The translations under genes were made by a program, and so were the position numbers. DNA of 64,000 bases from Diplolepis rosae. Lineage: Eukaryota; Arthropoda; Insecta; Hymenoptera; Diplolepididae. A model generated the notes under the pieces. It was not told the DNA's origin, ran no database searches, and worked only from the letters and a program-made list of their open reading frames with translations. Shown here one piece after another: positions 24,143 to 36,100 of the stretch (the first letter of the stretch is position 1; every line of letters begins with the position of its first letter). The stretch spans positions 17,190,501 to 17,254,500 of the forward strand of contig JAPYXD010000752.1 in the NCBI GenBank assembly GCA_030998225.1, read 5' to 3'.

Positions 24143-27100
24143 GAGCACAATACATTTATGTGGTGGAGCATTAATCAGTCCTAAAGAGGTCATAACTGTT
24201 CATGAATGTACACAGAAAATTCAGTTATATGAACCTGATAAGGTTTACGTTGTCACAAACGTGGCTATTTTTCCATGGACCAAAGAAAATATTATGAAAG
24301 ATGCTATTGATGGCATAGGTTTTTGCAGAGTGAATCTTCAGCTTTTGACAATTTTCGTAAGTAACTTTACGAAAATATCCAAAGACAGGTTATCAGATTG
24401 AAGACGTTCATGTGTCCGTTATTAAGGTCATTAAGTAGGATAACGCAAAAGTATTAAGTAGTTTAGACTAGAGTCTTAACACCTTTTCAAAACATTTATC
24501 AAATCATCCTTTTATCACAATCCCTAGCGGACCCAGTTTAGTGAATGATCAGCGAATACACAGACCATTCACTAACCTTGCAATATCATGAATAAGAATG
24601 GTAAAATACATTAAAGTTGTTGCAATTTTGATTCTGCGATAAAATTTGAATCAGAAGATGTAGGAATAAATACAATAATTTCATTTCTCAGCTATGAAAA
24701 CTAGAATAACATCATATATCTGTCATTCAAGGCAGTGCAGTTGTTCACCATTTCAGTACGTCTTCACCGCCAGGGTTGACGATTGGTTACAGTGAGATAC
24801 AACTACTTTTATTTCACTTTTACCAATGGTCAATCCTGACGATGGAGACGTTCCGCAAATGGTGATCCACTGTGTAACGCCCTGGTTACTTACCTATTAA
24901 TTATTGTATTTTGTTTCTCCTCGTTTTTGCTCTGTGAAGAGACCTGAAAGATTTCTTAACCGAAACAGGGTCGAGGATAACCAACTATATATAATAATGG
25001 AATATATTCACTGATAATGGAATCTCACAAATTACTATTGAAGGCTCGTAATGAAGTAGTCGTTAAAATCCTTGACTGACGAGAACTGAATCTCAACGGG
25101 GTTGATGAAGAACTGAACTTGACGGAGCTGATGGAACTCGTTGGTTTGACAAACGGGAAGGAACTTGCCGATTTGCGAATTAGGGGTGTATTTATACCCA
25201 GATTCTAGGTCATGAAAGATAGCGTCCTTCAAGAAATCAGGTCGATATCGGTGTAGAATTTAATTATTACTTAAGTAATTAAACCACTTTATATGAGTGA
25301 TCGCATGAGTCTTTTTCATTTGGAGAGTTCAATGACTCCTAGCATCACAGGGGGTGAAGTCGTCCTTCTTTTAATCAAATTAACATTTCTCAGATGCTCC
25401 TGGGACCTAAATATCCCCTTGCAATCAATACTTTTGACACTTGTTTCTTTTTTTTGAAAAATTCAAAGTTAGTGTTAAAAATTTAAATTGTCACAGGACG
25501 TAACAACTGCGCTGCTTTCAATGACAGAGAATGGTCAGTGAACAGTCAGAAAACGGCCAGAGTACTATATGACCGTTCACTAGAACGGGTCCACTAGAGA
25601 AACATGGAGAATATTTAAAGGGTTTCCCAATAAGGGTGATATGTTTTGAAATTGAAAAAAAACACTGAATATTCATTCGAAATTGATCGAAATCTTTTTT
25701 ATTATATTGGATATTCTATGCCATTTATGATTTAAACAATATATCGGCCAAATGTCCCCCGAGTCTTGAGCCAAAAATGCGCCTCATCAGAAAAGATGAT
25801 TTTTTGATGAAAATTGGGATCATTTTCAATTGATTCCAGAGCCCAATCCGCGAACTCCTGACGCAAACGATGGTCATTAGGCTTCAGTTCTTGGGCCAGA
25901 ATCATCTTATAGGGATGCAGGCCAAGATCCAATCGCAAAATACGCCAGGTAGTCATCCTGGACAGGCCCAATTCCTGAGATCGGCGTGGCACGGACAATT
26001 CACGGTTTTCCTCGATACTGGCCTGTACGGCGGCTATATTCTGTGTAGAACGTGCGGTACGCATACGATTTTTAGGCTTAGTATCCAATAGAGTAAATTC
26101 ACTCTCCAACTTATCGATTATTCGACGAATTGAGAGCGCGGATGGAGCAGAATGACGACCATATTTTGCACGATATGCTCTTTGAACACCGACAAAACTT
26201 CTCGAATTTTGATAAAATAATTGGACAATTTCCAAACGTTGTGGAAGCGTGAAACTACTCATGATTAAATGGCAAACCTTACTGATGACAACTGACAGCA
26301 GACGTCAAAAATTTCAGTTCAAATGAGCCCGATAGGGACATTCAAAATCATATCACCCCTATTGGGAAACCCTTTATAAGAAGACCAATGTCTTGCACTG
26401 GTAAAAAATCCTGGGCATAGTAACCTGATATGTAGTTGAAAATGTCTTTAACTACTTTTTGTGGTTGAATGTAAGCAATGGTTGACCCGTCAATGTAGGT
26501 ACTAAAAGTGGTCACCGTGACTAAGTAATGTAGTCGCAGCGACTATGTAATGTTGTTACAGTCATTATATGCAAGTGTCAACTATAAAGTTATGTAAAAT
26601 CAAGTTCCTAAAATCAAATGCATAAAATCACTACGTGGAACATTGTATTTTTTATAGCACCCCTTTTGAAAATGTGTTTGTCGGTATCTGTAGAGTGGAT
26701 TGTAACTTTAAAAGTAGTAGCATTTAAAATCACAGTTTCGACCCGCTCGACACATCAAATCAAATTCTCAAAAGAGTTGCTATCAGTTGCTATGAAATAG
26801 TATATTACATTACAAGGGGCCAAACAGAGCGATTGCATGAGTGTGAAGTTTGCTGCCCGAGTGAAACGAGGGCTGCAATCACATGAAATGCTTTCGCTGT
26901 GTTTTGTGTCGAGAAACGGATATTCAATGGAGGCGCTATGAAAAATAGTATACATTACTCGAAACAAAACACAGCGAAAGCATTTCGTGTGATTGCAGCC
27001 CTCGTTTCACTCGGGGAGCAAACTTCACACTCATGCAATCGCTCTGTTTCGAGCCTTGTAATGTAATATACTATTTCATAGCAACTCTTTTGAGAATCTG

Positions 27101-30100
27101 ATTGGCTGTAACTATGGAGCGGGTTGAACAGCGACTTTCAACCCTAGGGTTGAAAATCGTAGTTTCAACCCGCTCTACAGGTACCGAGAATCGGATTTTC
27201 AAAGGAGGCGCTATGAAAAATAATATGCATTACTCGAAACAATACACAACGGACTCAACAAATGTGAAGTTTGCTGCACTGGTTATAGTGGCTAAGTTAT
27301 TCTAGCTATGAGAACTCAACGTTTCAAGTTATCATAGCGAGGTTTAAGAGTTAAGGACAATTTAAACGATGTTAACTAGTCTCCACGACCAGGTATCCAG
27401 AATATGGCTACCATGGCTGCATATCATGTTTCTGTAGTCATGGGTCAAGTAGCAACAACAAGTCTTCCTCGTTACAGTCACTTTTTTTTCAACTACATTA
27501 TTCCTAGTCATTATGACCAGATGCTATTTTTTTCTGTGTATGGTTGTACTTCACAAAACACCGACACCGACTTTGCCCGAATACACTCGACTGCACATGA
27601 TCGTTCTCTACTCGTCAAATTAGGGTTTTGATTCAGTTATCAGAAGAATATCTATTATCTTATCTGAAATATTTGCGCTCTCTTTTGATAGCGCCACCGA
27701 TGTCCATCCTTCTTAAGTTCTAAAGCACTGAATGTTTACAGCCTGCTGGTTCGAATATCCCACCTGACAAATGTGAATATTGAGATCAGAACTTAAATAT
27801 TTATCACCTGTCATTACAACTGAAATTGTCAAGCCGAGTTCAAAGAAAATTGCAGTAGTTTCGAATTTCAAGACGGCTTTGAATCCAAATAATATTCAAG
27901 AATTACTTGGACTTTCTGCGTATTGTAAAAAGCTTATTGAGAATTTTTCCTCATAGACAAAACTGAGACTTCCAAGACTTTTAAGAATTTCGTGACATGT
28001 TCCGGCACATGCTCAATTTTTTTTCTCAGTTTTTAAAGACGTAGCAACTTCCTGGAGTCGTTTTCTTGTGCTTTGTGAAATTGCGGCGTCTATGGCAATG
28101 TTTTTTACTATCGCTTTTAGTGTACTTTCCGCGGATAAGCGTACAAGAATAATCTCCATTAAGAAACTGGGCATTGAATGGCATTAAAATGACAAAATCT
28201 GGAAAGAAACGGAATCGAGAATGGAACTTTTAAATGTCTTTTAATGCCTAGGAATTAAAATTCATTCAAAAGTTTCTTTCCAGATCTTGACATTTCAAAG
28301 CCATCCAAAATGCGCACCTTTTTATCGGATCCTGAGATATCGGTATTAGTCCAGTCAAATTGTCATTTTACACCGTATTAACTCACGAGCGCAATTTTTT
28401 AGGCTTCATCGCTTCTGTTTGGGTCACTTATATACCATCTGGTTTGGTGACAAGAATTTCGGACTGAAACCCGGGCAAATTTTTGGAGAAAGGTGCTAAA
28501 AATCACATATGCGTGTATTGTTGCTCTTCTATGGATTTTAGCGAAAAAACGCAATTTAAAAAAAAATTAATTAATTTAAATGATTATTAATTCATTTATC
28601 CAAAATGTCTAATTAATCAATACTAATTATTCAGTGCATTATATTTTACTTTATTGGTGAAAACGTGACTGAAATTACATTTTTCAGTACCATACGTAAT
28701 CGGTAATTTTCCAGGATATGCGGTTAATGGATAAAGTATTGGATCAAGTATTGGAATAAGTATTGCCAAATCCAATACTTCTTTCGCTTCAAAAGTATTG
28801 GCGATGAATATTGGAGTTAAGTATTGATGATAAGTACACTGAGAAAAGAATGCTATTGAATCAAAAGCATTTCTTTCCAAAAGCATATATATCATGGATT
28901 CAAATCAATATGCTACAGCATTAGTAACATATTTATTGGTTCTTGTATATTTATATATATTTGTATATTTGTGTATTTTTATGAATTAATAGTATACATG
29001 TGTTTGGAAAGAAATGCTTTTGATTTAATAGCATTTTTTCTCAGTGTACTGAACTTAAGTATTGGTGATAAGAATTGTAGATAAGTGTTAAAGTGAAAAA
29101 TACCAGGGAGCACTAAATTCAATGCAATAAGGTGATTTAATAATTATATAATTATTTTATTTGTATTTTATATATTATTAAATCACTCATTCAAAGCATT
29201 CAGTTTAGTGCTACCTGGTATTTTTTACCTCAATACTTATCTCCAATACTTATCGCTAATACTTTCAACGCGGAAAAAGTATTGGATTTACCAATACATA
29301 TTACAGTACTTTATTCAATACTTGACTCAATACTTTTTTTCATAAGGGTATGAATATATGGGTGGTTGAGTTCGAAATTGTTGCCACTGTCTACGTTATC
29401 GGAGGATCCGGAGGTTGAGGGGTGGAAAGTGAAGTTTCTACAGCTCAACCTAGGGAGAGGGAAGGAAGCCCAGAACCTTCTGATGCCGACTGCCAACGAG
29501 AGGGGGGCCGATGTAATGCTCATTAGTGAGCAACACGAATGCTCTGAAAACTCTGCTTGGTACCAGGATGCATCATGGAGGGCTGAGATCTTGATCGAAG
29601 AAGCCTCTCACAGCCTCCTCGACGTCTCCGGCTTCAATGCTTGGGTCCTGGTCGGCAATCTCAACCTGGATCCGGAGGATGAGATGACGGACCGTCCCCC
29701 TGGATCCAACTGCCTCTTTCAAGGCAGTGTCTAGCCTCCCTCTGCTTTTTGTGGAACATTTCAGTTCCACCAGCAGGTCTTTGGAGCTCGTCTCCCTGAT
29801 TCCCTGGACTGTTGCGCCCAGTTCCTCAGGGTTGACGCTCTTTTTCAGTTCGCGCAGGATAGAAGCGTAGCTCATTCCCTCTCCTGGTTTAATGAGCACC
29901 GCTTCTGAGCGCGGACGACTGTTTTTCTTAGGTATTTTCTCGGCCTTCTTCCTCTTCTTCTTCTGGAGGTTCTTCCTGGAAGGAACCTCCACCCACTCCT
30001 CTTCTTTAATGGAGGCTTTAGGCCTCTTCTCCGCCGGTTTCTTCACCACTGAAACCTCCGGACTCATAGTCGGCTCTCTATGCCACTTGCGCGTGTCCGG

Positions 30101-33100
30101 TGTGGACCTCGCAGCCGGCTGTGGGAGGGTTTGGCTACCCTCGTCCACAGCTCCCTTGTTTTTGGGTGGCTTTACCTCCTTTATTTTTCTCACCAGCAGG
30201 CCTCTCATAAGGTACTCGAAGAAATCGAGGTAGCAGACGGTATCCTCGATGTCATACCACAGCGCCCCGAGCTCCTTCTTGGCCTCCTGGATTCCATCCC
30301 TGATAGGGAGGTGCATGTTCTTCTTGGTCCTGGAGAAGTTCTCCATCTTCTCCAGGGCCGACTCCACCTTCTGTAACAACTCCAGCAGTTTCTCGTTTCT
30401 TTCATGGAGCCAGTCCCGGTACTGGCGTACCTGGGACTTATCGCTCTCGAACGGATCCAGCGTCTTCTCCGTCAGATCTAGCTCCCCTCCAAACAACTCC
30501 TCACATACACTTTTATTTAAATTTTTAAACTCCATTTTTATTCCCACGATTAGCTAGGGAAGTATACGGTACGCCCCCGCAGTGTCCTGCATGCAGGGGT
30601 AAGGCCTCAATACACTAGGAGGTGGCCTGTTTTCCTAGAGACACCATGTGAGACACCACTTCCTGGTGCCATGCAGCCCTCGGCACGGTAGTTAACACCT
30701 TGGCTTGGGGGTTATTCCTTCGGGACCATCCGTGGAACATTGTCCGCGACTGCCTATTTAGTTTTGTATCCGTATCAATTTCCGAAGAAACCAATGCAGG
30801 ACCGGGAGATTGCTCCGAACTAGACGAAATGAACATCGTAATAATATTAAACTGAATGAGAAATATCACAACGTTGATGCAAACAATTTGATCATGATTT
30901 TGATTGGGATAACTTATTAATTTTACACAAAGAAAATAATTATTTTAAAAGGTACTTAGCGGAAATTTTTTACATAAAAAAAGAGTGAAATAATTGCATG
31001 AACGTTATTACAGACTTAAAGAATTATATCCCTTCATATAATGTGATCTTGGAAGAACTCTTAAATTCCAAAAGTAAATTAAAAATAAAAATAAAAAAAA
31101 TAAAAAAATTTAAAAATAAAAAAATAGAAAAATCTCATTTTCATGCTTTGTTTCCATGTTTTTATTACTTTCCTCCATCCTATTATTGATCTGTATTTAT
31201 TTTAATTTAATTTAATACTAATTTTATTCAGTAATTTACAATATTTCTTATTTTTACATTACAGCACTTTCCAATTTCTTAGTTCAATATGTTACTTACT
31301 CCATGTTTGTTTATAAATTTGTGCCTCTCTACTCGCCTTTCAGTATAGCTTGAACTCTTGTCTCGTCAACAAATACTATATATTTATTTCCATCACTTTA
31401 ATATGATGTTTAAAACAAATTGTTACTGTTATATGTTTAAATTGACTAATTTCTGATAGTTTTCCAAAAAAATTTTATTATAATGACCTCACATGGATTT
31501 TTAGGTAATTAATTTTTATGTTTATATTAGTTATTAATTTAGTATCCGCTCAGTGATTTCTCATTTTAAAACTTTATGTTATTATTTTTATATTATCCTC
31601 TCTAATTTCTTTCTTTTATACAGAGACGAATATTGTATTTTTTGAATTGATTATTTTTGACGCTTTATGTTTTTACTCCTGGATGTGACCGATGATGTAC
31701 TTTAATTTTATATCTGACTAATGCCAATTTTGTCCTGATGAGGAAGTCGTACATGACTTCGAAACGTCGAATACAACTTATCATCACTTATTATTGTTTG
31801 AGGAAGTCGTTTTTTCTATCCTTCATACCTTCACATAATATAAAAAGATAAATGATAAAAAAATAATCCTTAGAAAAACAAAGGCATATGATTGTGACGT
31901 GCTTGGTTGAACGCTTTCAGAATGTTTAAAGTAATAAATTGGATAACATTTTTTTGGTTTAACCTTTGTACGTATGGAATGGGAAGGACAAATGTTAAAA
32001 AGTATTTCTCAGAAAAATGAAGGCATATGCTTTATTTAAACTGTTTTATTTCAATTATGTTTGTGATTCTTCTTTGTACAATCAAAATATGGGTGGTATC
32101 GATAATGTTGATAGATAATTATCTATTGCAGAAACAGTGCGAAAAACAATGGAATGGTATCGAAAGCTTTTTTTTCATCTTATTGATCTTTGTCTACCTA
32201 ATGCCCATGCATTATATAAAATGAGAAACGAAGGAGCTACACCATTTCCTTCATTTCGATTATAGGTTGTTAAATCATTATTGAAACTTGATCCTTCTCC
32301 AGGCATCTCTCCTTACAATGATCCTCCCACTCGATTAGTCGGCCGCCATTTTGCGAGGCAAGGTACAAGTCAAAGTTTTTTTCCTTTTTTTTTTCTTTCA
32401 GAGGAGAAAAAGAATGCATTTACGCACGCTGTGTGGAACTCGGTCGAAGCAATACCCACTAAACTTAAAACTCCCCTGTTTCCTCGCCAGACAATGAGCC
32501 CGGAACCGCGTTAGCATTACTTCAGGGTCATTGTATATGGGCGCAGTACGCCGTACATCGGCGTTATTCTACTTCCCCAGCATTGAGCTGCTAGAAGCAA
32601 GGGTCAGTACGTACCTATGACCCCATGAGGGTGAGGTCTGATATTGCACTTGCGCTTAACCTCTTCTTCTCTTCGATCTTCTTAGTGCGTAAGGTCTTTT
32701 CAACGTACGTGGTTATTTCGTTCCAATTCGTCTCGCAGTTTACCATTAGGGTCACGATGTTATCTGGCGTGCAGTTGCATCCAAGTGTCGCCTCCAGTGC
32801 TCTTCTTTCCTGTGCCCACATATCACACGCGAAAAACGTGTGCTCGGCACTGTCCTCTACTCCCTCACAGTAATCGCAGACTGGGCTGTCTAACAGGTCC
32901 ATTCTGTACAGTTAGGCGTTGAAGTGTCCGTATGCAGAAAGGAACTGGATAAAGTAAAAATTCACCTCGTCGTGTTTCCTGCCTGTCCACGATTGCACCT
33001 CGCCTAAGAGTCCGGCCGTCCACCTGCCGGTTTCCTCATTGCACCAGCTTACTTGCTACACCAGGAAAGTTCGCCTTCTTTCTTCTAGCTTCATGATGTG

Positions 33101-36100
33101 CCACCACTCTTGTGGTTTGTTCACCTTCCTCTCATAGATCGCTTCGCGCCTCTTAGCCAGCAAATCTATGGGGATAACTCCCGCAACCACCAGCGCCGCA
33201 GCTTCCGAAACAGTGCGATGAGCACACGCAACCCGGAGAGCACATCTTCGTTGTATTGACGCTAGTCTGCGACGGTACTTTCAGACATTCATGGCATCCG
33301 CCCATATTTCAACACCATACAGGAGTATGGAGTGGATCACAGTCATTGAAATCCGTCTTTTGCTAGACATGGGTATGAGTCTCAAAAATAAAGCCACCAT
33401 TTTTTCTGCTTTATCAGCCGCAGTACCAATATGATCCCAGTGAGTGAGCTTCCTGTCGACTATCTCGCAAAGATATTTGACGGCTTCCTTGGCCTCCGCG
33501 GACACGCCTGAGATCTGAAGGGCCAGTTTTGGGGAGAAACGTCTCTGCCTAGTGAGAATCACGACTTTAGTTTTGTCGTCGGCTAACTCCAGCCCGTGTG
33601 CTTTCAACCAGTCCCCGACAATTGCCGTAATAGAAGCCACTCTGCTTTTTGCCATCTGGCTGCTTCTTGCTCTTATAGTGACTGCGATGTCATCCGCTCT
33701 GCCCTGCAGGTAATCGTCGATCACCCGCAATAGGTACGGCGGCACAACAAACCGCTGCTCTAGAGCCACAAGGATATCGGCCCACCTTGCCGAGTTAAAT
33801 GCATTCTTGACATCTAGGGTGACCAAGACGCAAGCATCCCTTGACCTGTGGTTGCCCTGCCATGCCTCGCGGGCTGTCCTGATCACCTCCCTAATGGCTC
33901 TGATAGTAGATCTCTGCATGCGGAACCCATGCTGGCTAACTGCCAGACTCCTTGCAGCGTAAACTGCGGTCCGAAGTCTTTTTCTCAGCAACTTTACGTA
34001 GACCTTACCCAGGTTGTCAAGCATACAGAGGGGTTTGTAGGATGACAGCGTAATGGGCGCGCATATACCTTTTTCAAGGAGGACCAGTCTCTGTACCTTC
34101 CATCTTTTAGGAAAGATTCCCGCTAGGAGACATGTGTTGTACATGTTGAGTAAAAGAAATGGACGCCCCTTTGTTATAAGCTTAATCACCTTGGTGGATA
34201 TTCCATCAGGACCCGGCGACTTGCGATTGCCCATAGAAAAAGCCGCCGCGCGCAGCTCCTCCACCTTAAACAGCTCTATCTCCTCCATCACCGCCGGAGC
34301 AGCCAATCGTGCTCTTTCAGGGTGGTCAGGGAACAGTGCTTTGACTATGCGCTGCATCATCTCAGGATCAATATCCTCCCGTATGGCCTCCCAGCAGCCT
34401 TTCTTGCGTTTCTTGATGGCACTCTTCAGTAGTTTCTTGGCGCTCGGATAGCACACTTGAGCCTGCGATGAGTCCTTTCGGCACCTCCTGCGCTGGACTT
34501 TCCTCCGCAGGGCCAGGGTTCGTGATTTCTTAGATAAAAATTGAATAACTAATAAACAAATTAATTTGGCTTAATGGCGTTTGAACATTCCTGTGGGAAA
34601 TTTCCCGCTATAGAACTTTTGTTTGAAAACTTTTTTTCTCCGGAACACTCGTTTTCTTCAATCCGCGTGTAAGTGAAAAAAAACACGAATTTTTAACTTA
34701 AACCCTCCCCCCTATATCGAAGCGTACAAAAATCGCTGTCCAACTTGCACTTGGATTGTTTTTAGCACCCGCGAGAATGTTTCTGATTTTTTTGGTAGCT
34801 GTAGGATTTATTTCCCACCAAAATGCTAATTCAATAATGATGAACTGAAAACTATCGTAGAGAGTGACACATCTCAAACTAGGCGCGATTCAGCACCCAA
34901 TTTCATGTTCCTATCTTAACCATATTGGATCATTTGCGTCAAATCAACATTGTAAAAAAGCTACACTATTAATTTTACGAGCTGTCTCCAATGCGTTGGT
35001 TCCACAACGAAACCCATATTCGAAGATTGTGCAAATTTCCGACTTATCCATGGTTTCACAAAATATTTTCCACAAAATGCTATTCAGAAGGTGATTGTAA
35101 ATTGTAAAGGACAGTCGAAAGAATAATAGTGTAGCTTCACGATGAAAAAAAACAAAAACAAAAACAAATTCTGTAAAATATTATAAAACTATCGAATATT
35201 TGAAATTAAGAAATTTATATTTCTTTTCAGTTGAAAGTTCCAGTAACCATACCAGGAATACCAGACTCACCAAATATGGTTCCCTTAGCAGGGACTACAT
35301 TCAATGAAAGAGACGGCGTTGTAATAGTAACATATCTAGATTATAAGGGTCTTGCCGGTTGGGTAAGAAGGCTTAACTTTTTATTTGTTAAATCATTCCA
35401 TTCTTGGCGTCTATCGAAGCAAGCAAGCAAGCACGATACTGCGTATTAAATTAATCAGAAGCTATTGATAATTTCGACTTTTGGAATCACTTCGTAACTG
35501 ACAATCCCAAATTTGTACTCTAGGTTGGGTTCAAAATTCGAATTGAGAGTAGGGTTTAATCTGTGATTTAAATGTGATGATATACAAAAGATTTAACAAA
35601 TTGAATTTTTATTGATATTTATGGGATTCTTTTAAACTTCTTCTGTCCATGCAGTATTTTTTTGATAAGATAGACAGTATCGAGGGGCTATTCACTCTTG
35701 AGTAAAGTTTAATGAAATATAAGAATTATATTTGAAGTAATTCGAGGTATTTTTGCTGTTAAATAAGCAAGTAGTAGATCCGAGTAGATCACTGTTTCCA
35801 ACATACTATTCATAAAAACAAATCATGACTTTGCGCTATTCAATAGTATTTCGGCGATAATGCTTGAAATACTCGATTACTGCTGTGTATTCGAAAATAC
35901 TGCAGAATACTCGGAAATATTGCTTCCTACTCACTTCTTATTTTCACGTACTACAGGGTGACTTATGAATATTTCGTCTTACTCGGTTATACTCGATACG
36001 ACTTGCTGTGGCGAGTCCAGACTCGTCGAATACCTCAGATATTCCTTTTTCACTCGTACTTTATTTTCAGTATTCACTTGCATTCTTTTACATTCCGATC

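Larger units (their letters stand above)
28721..29345. repeat. AGTATTGG-rich foldback with two MITEs nested in it
   Basis: Left arm 28725-28830 and right arm 29227-29340 are inverse and packed with (A)AGTATTGG / CCAATACTT(A). Two separate palindromic MITEs (28837-29046 and 29096-29226) sit between the arms. Confidence 0.7.
32520..34530 (-). mobile_element. R1-like LINE, 5'-truncated ORF2
   Basis: The boundary on the 5' side is near 34530, where coding sequence stops and AT-rich DNA begins. The element keeps reverse transcriptase, the C-terminal zinc region and about 95 bp of 3' UTR. No poly(A) tail is evident. It lies 1.7 kb from the ORF1 fragment and may be a separate insertion. Confidence 0.8.

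Noticed and set aside
29892..30557. Plus-strand frames over the LINE ORF1 region
   Set aside because: They are complements of the minus-strand ORF1, whose protein features are recognisable.
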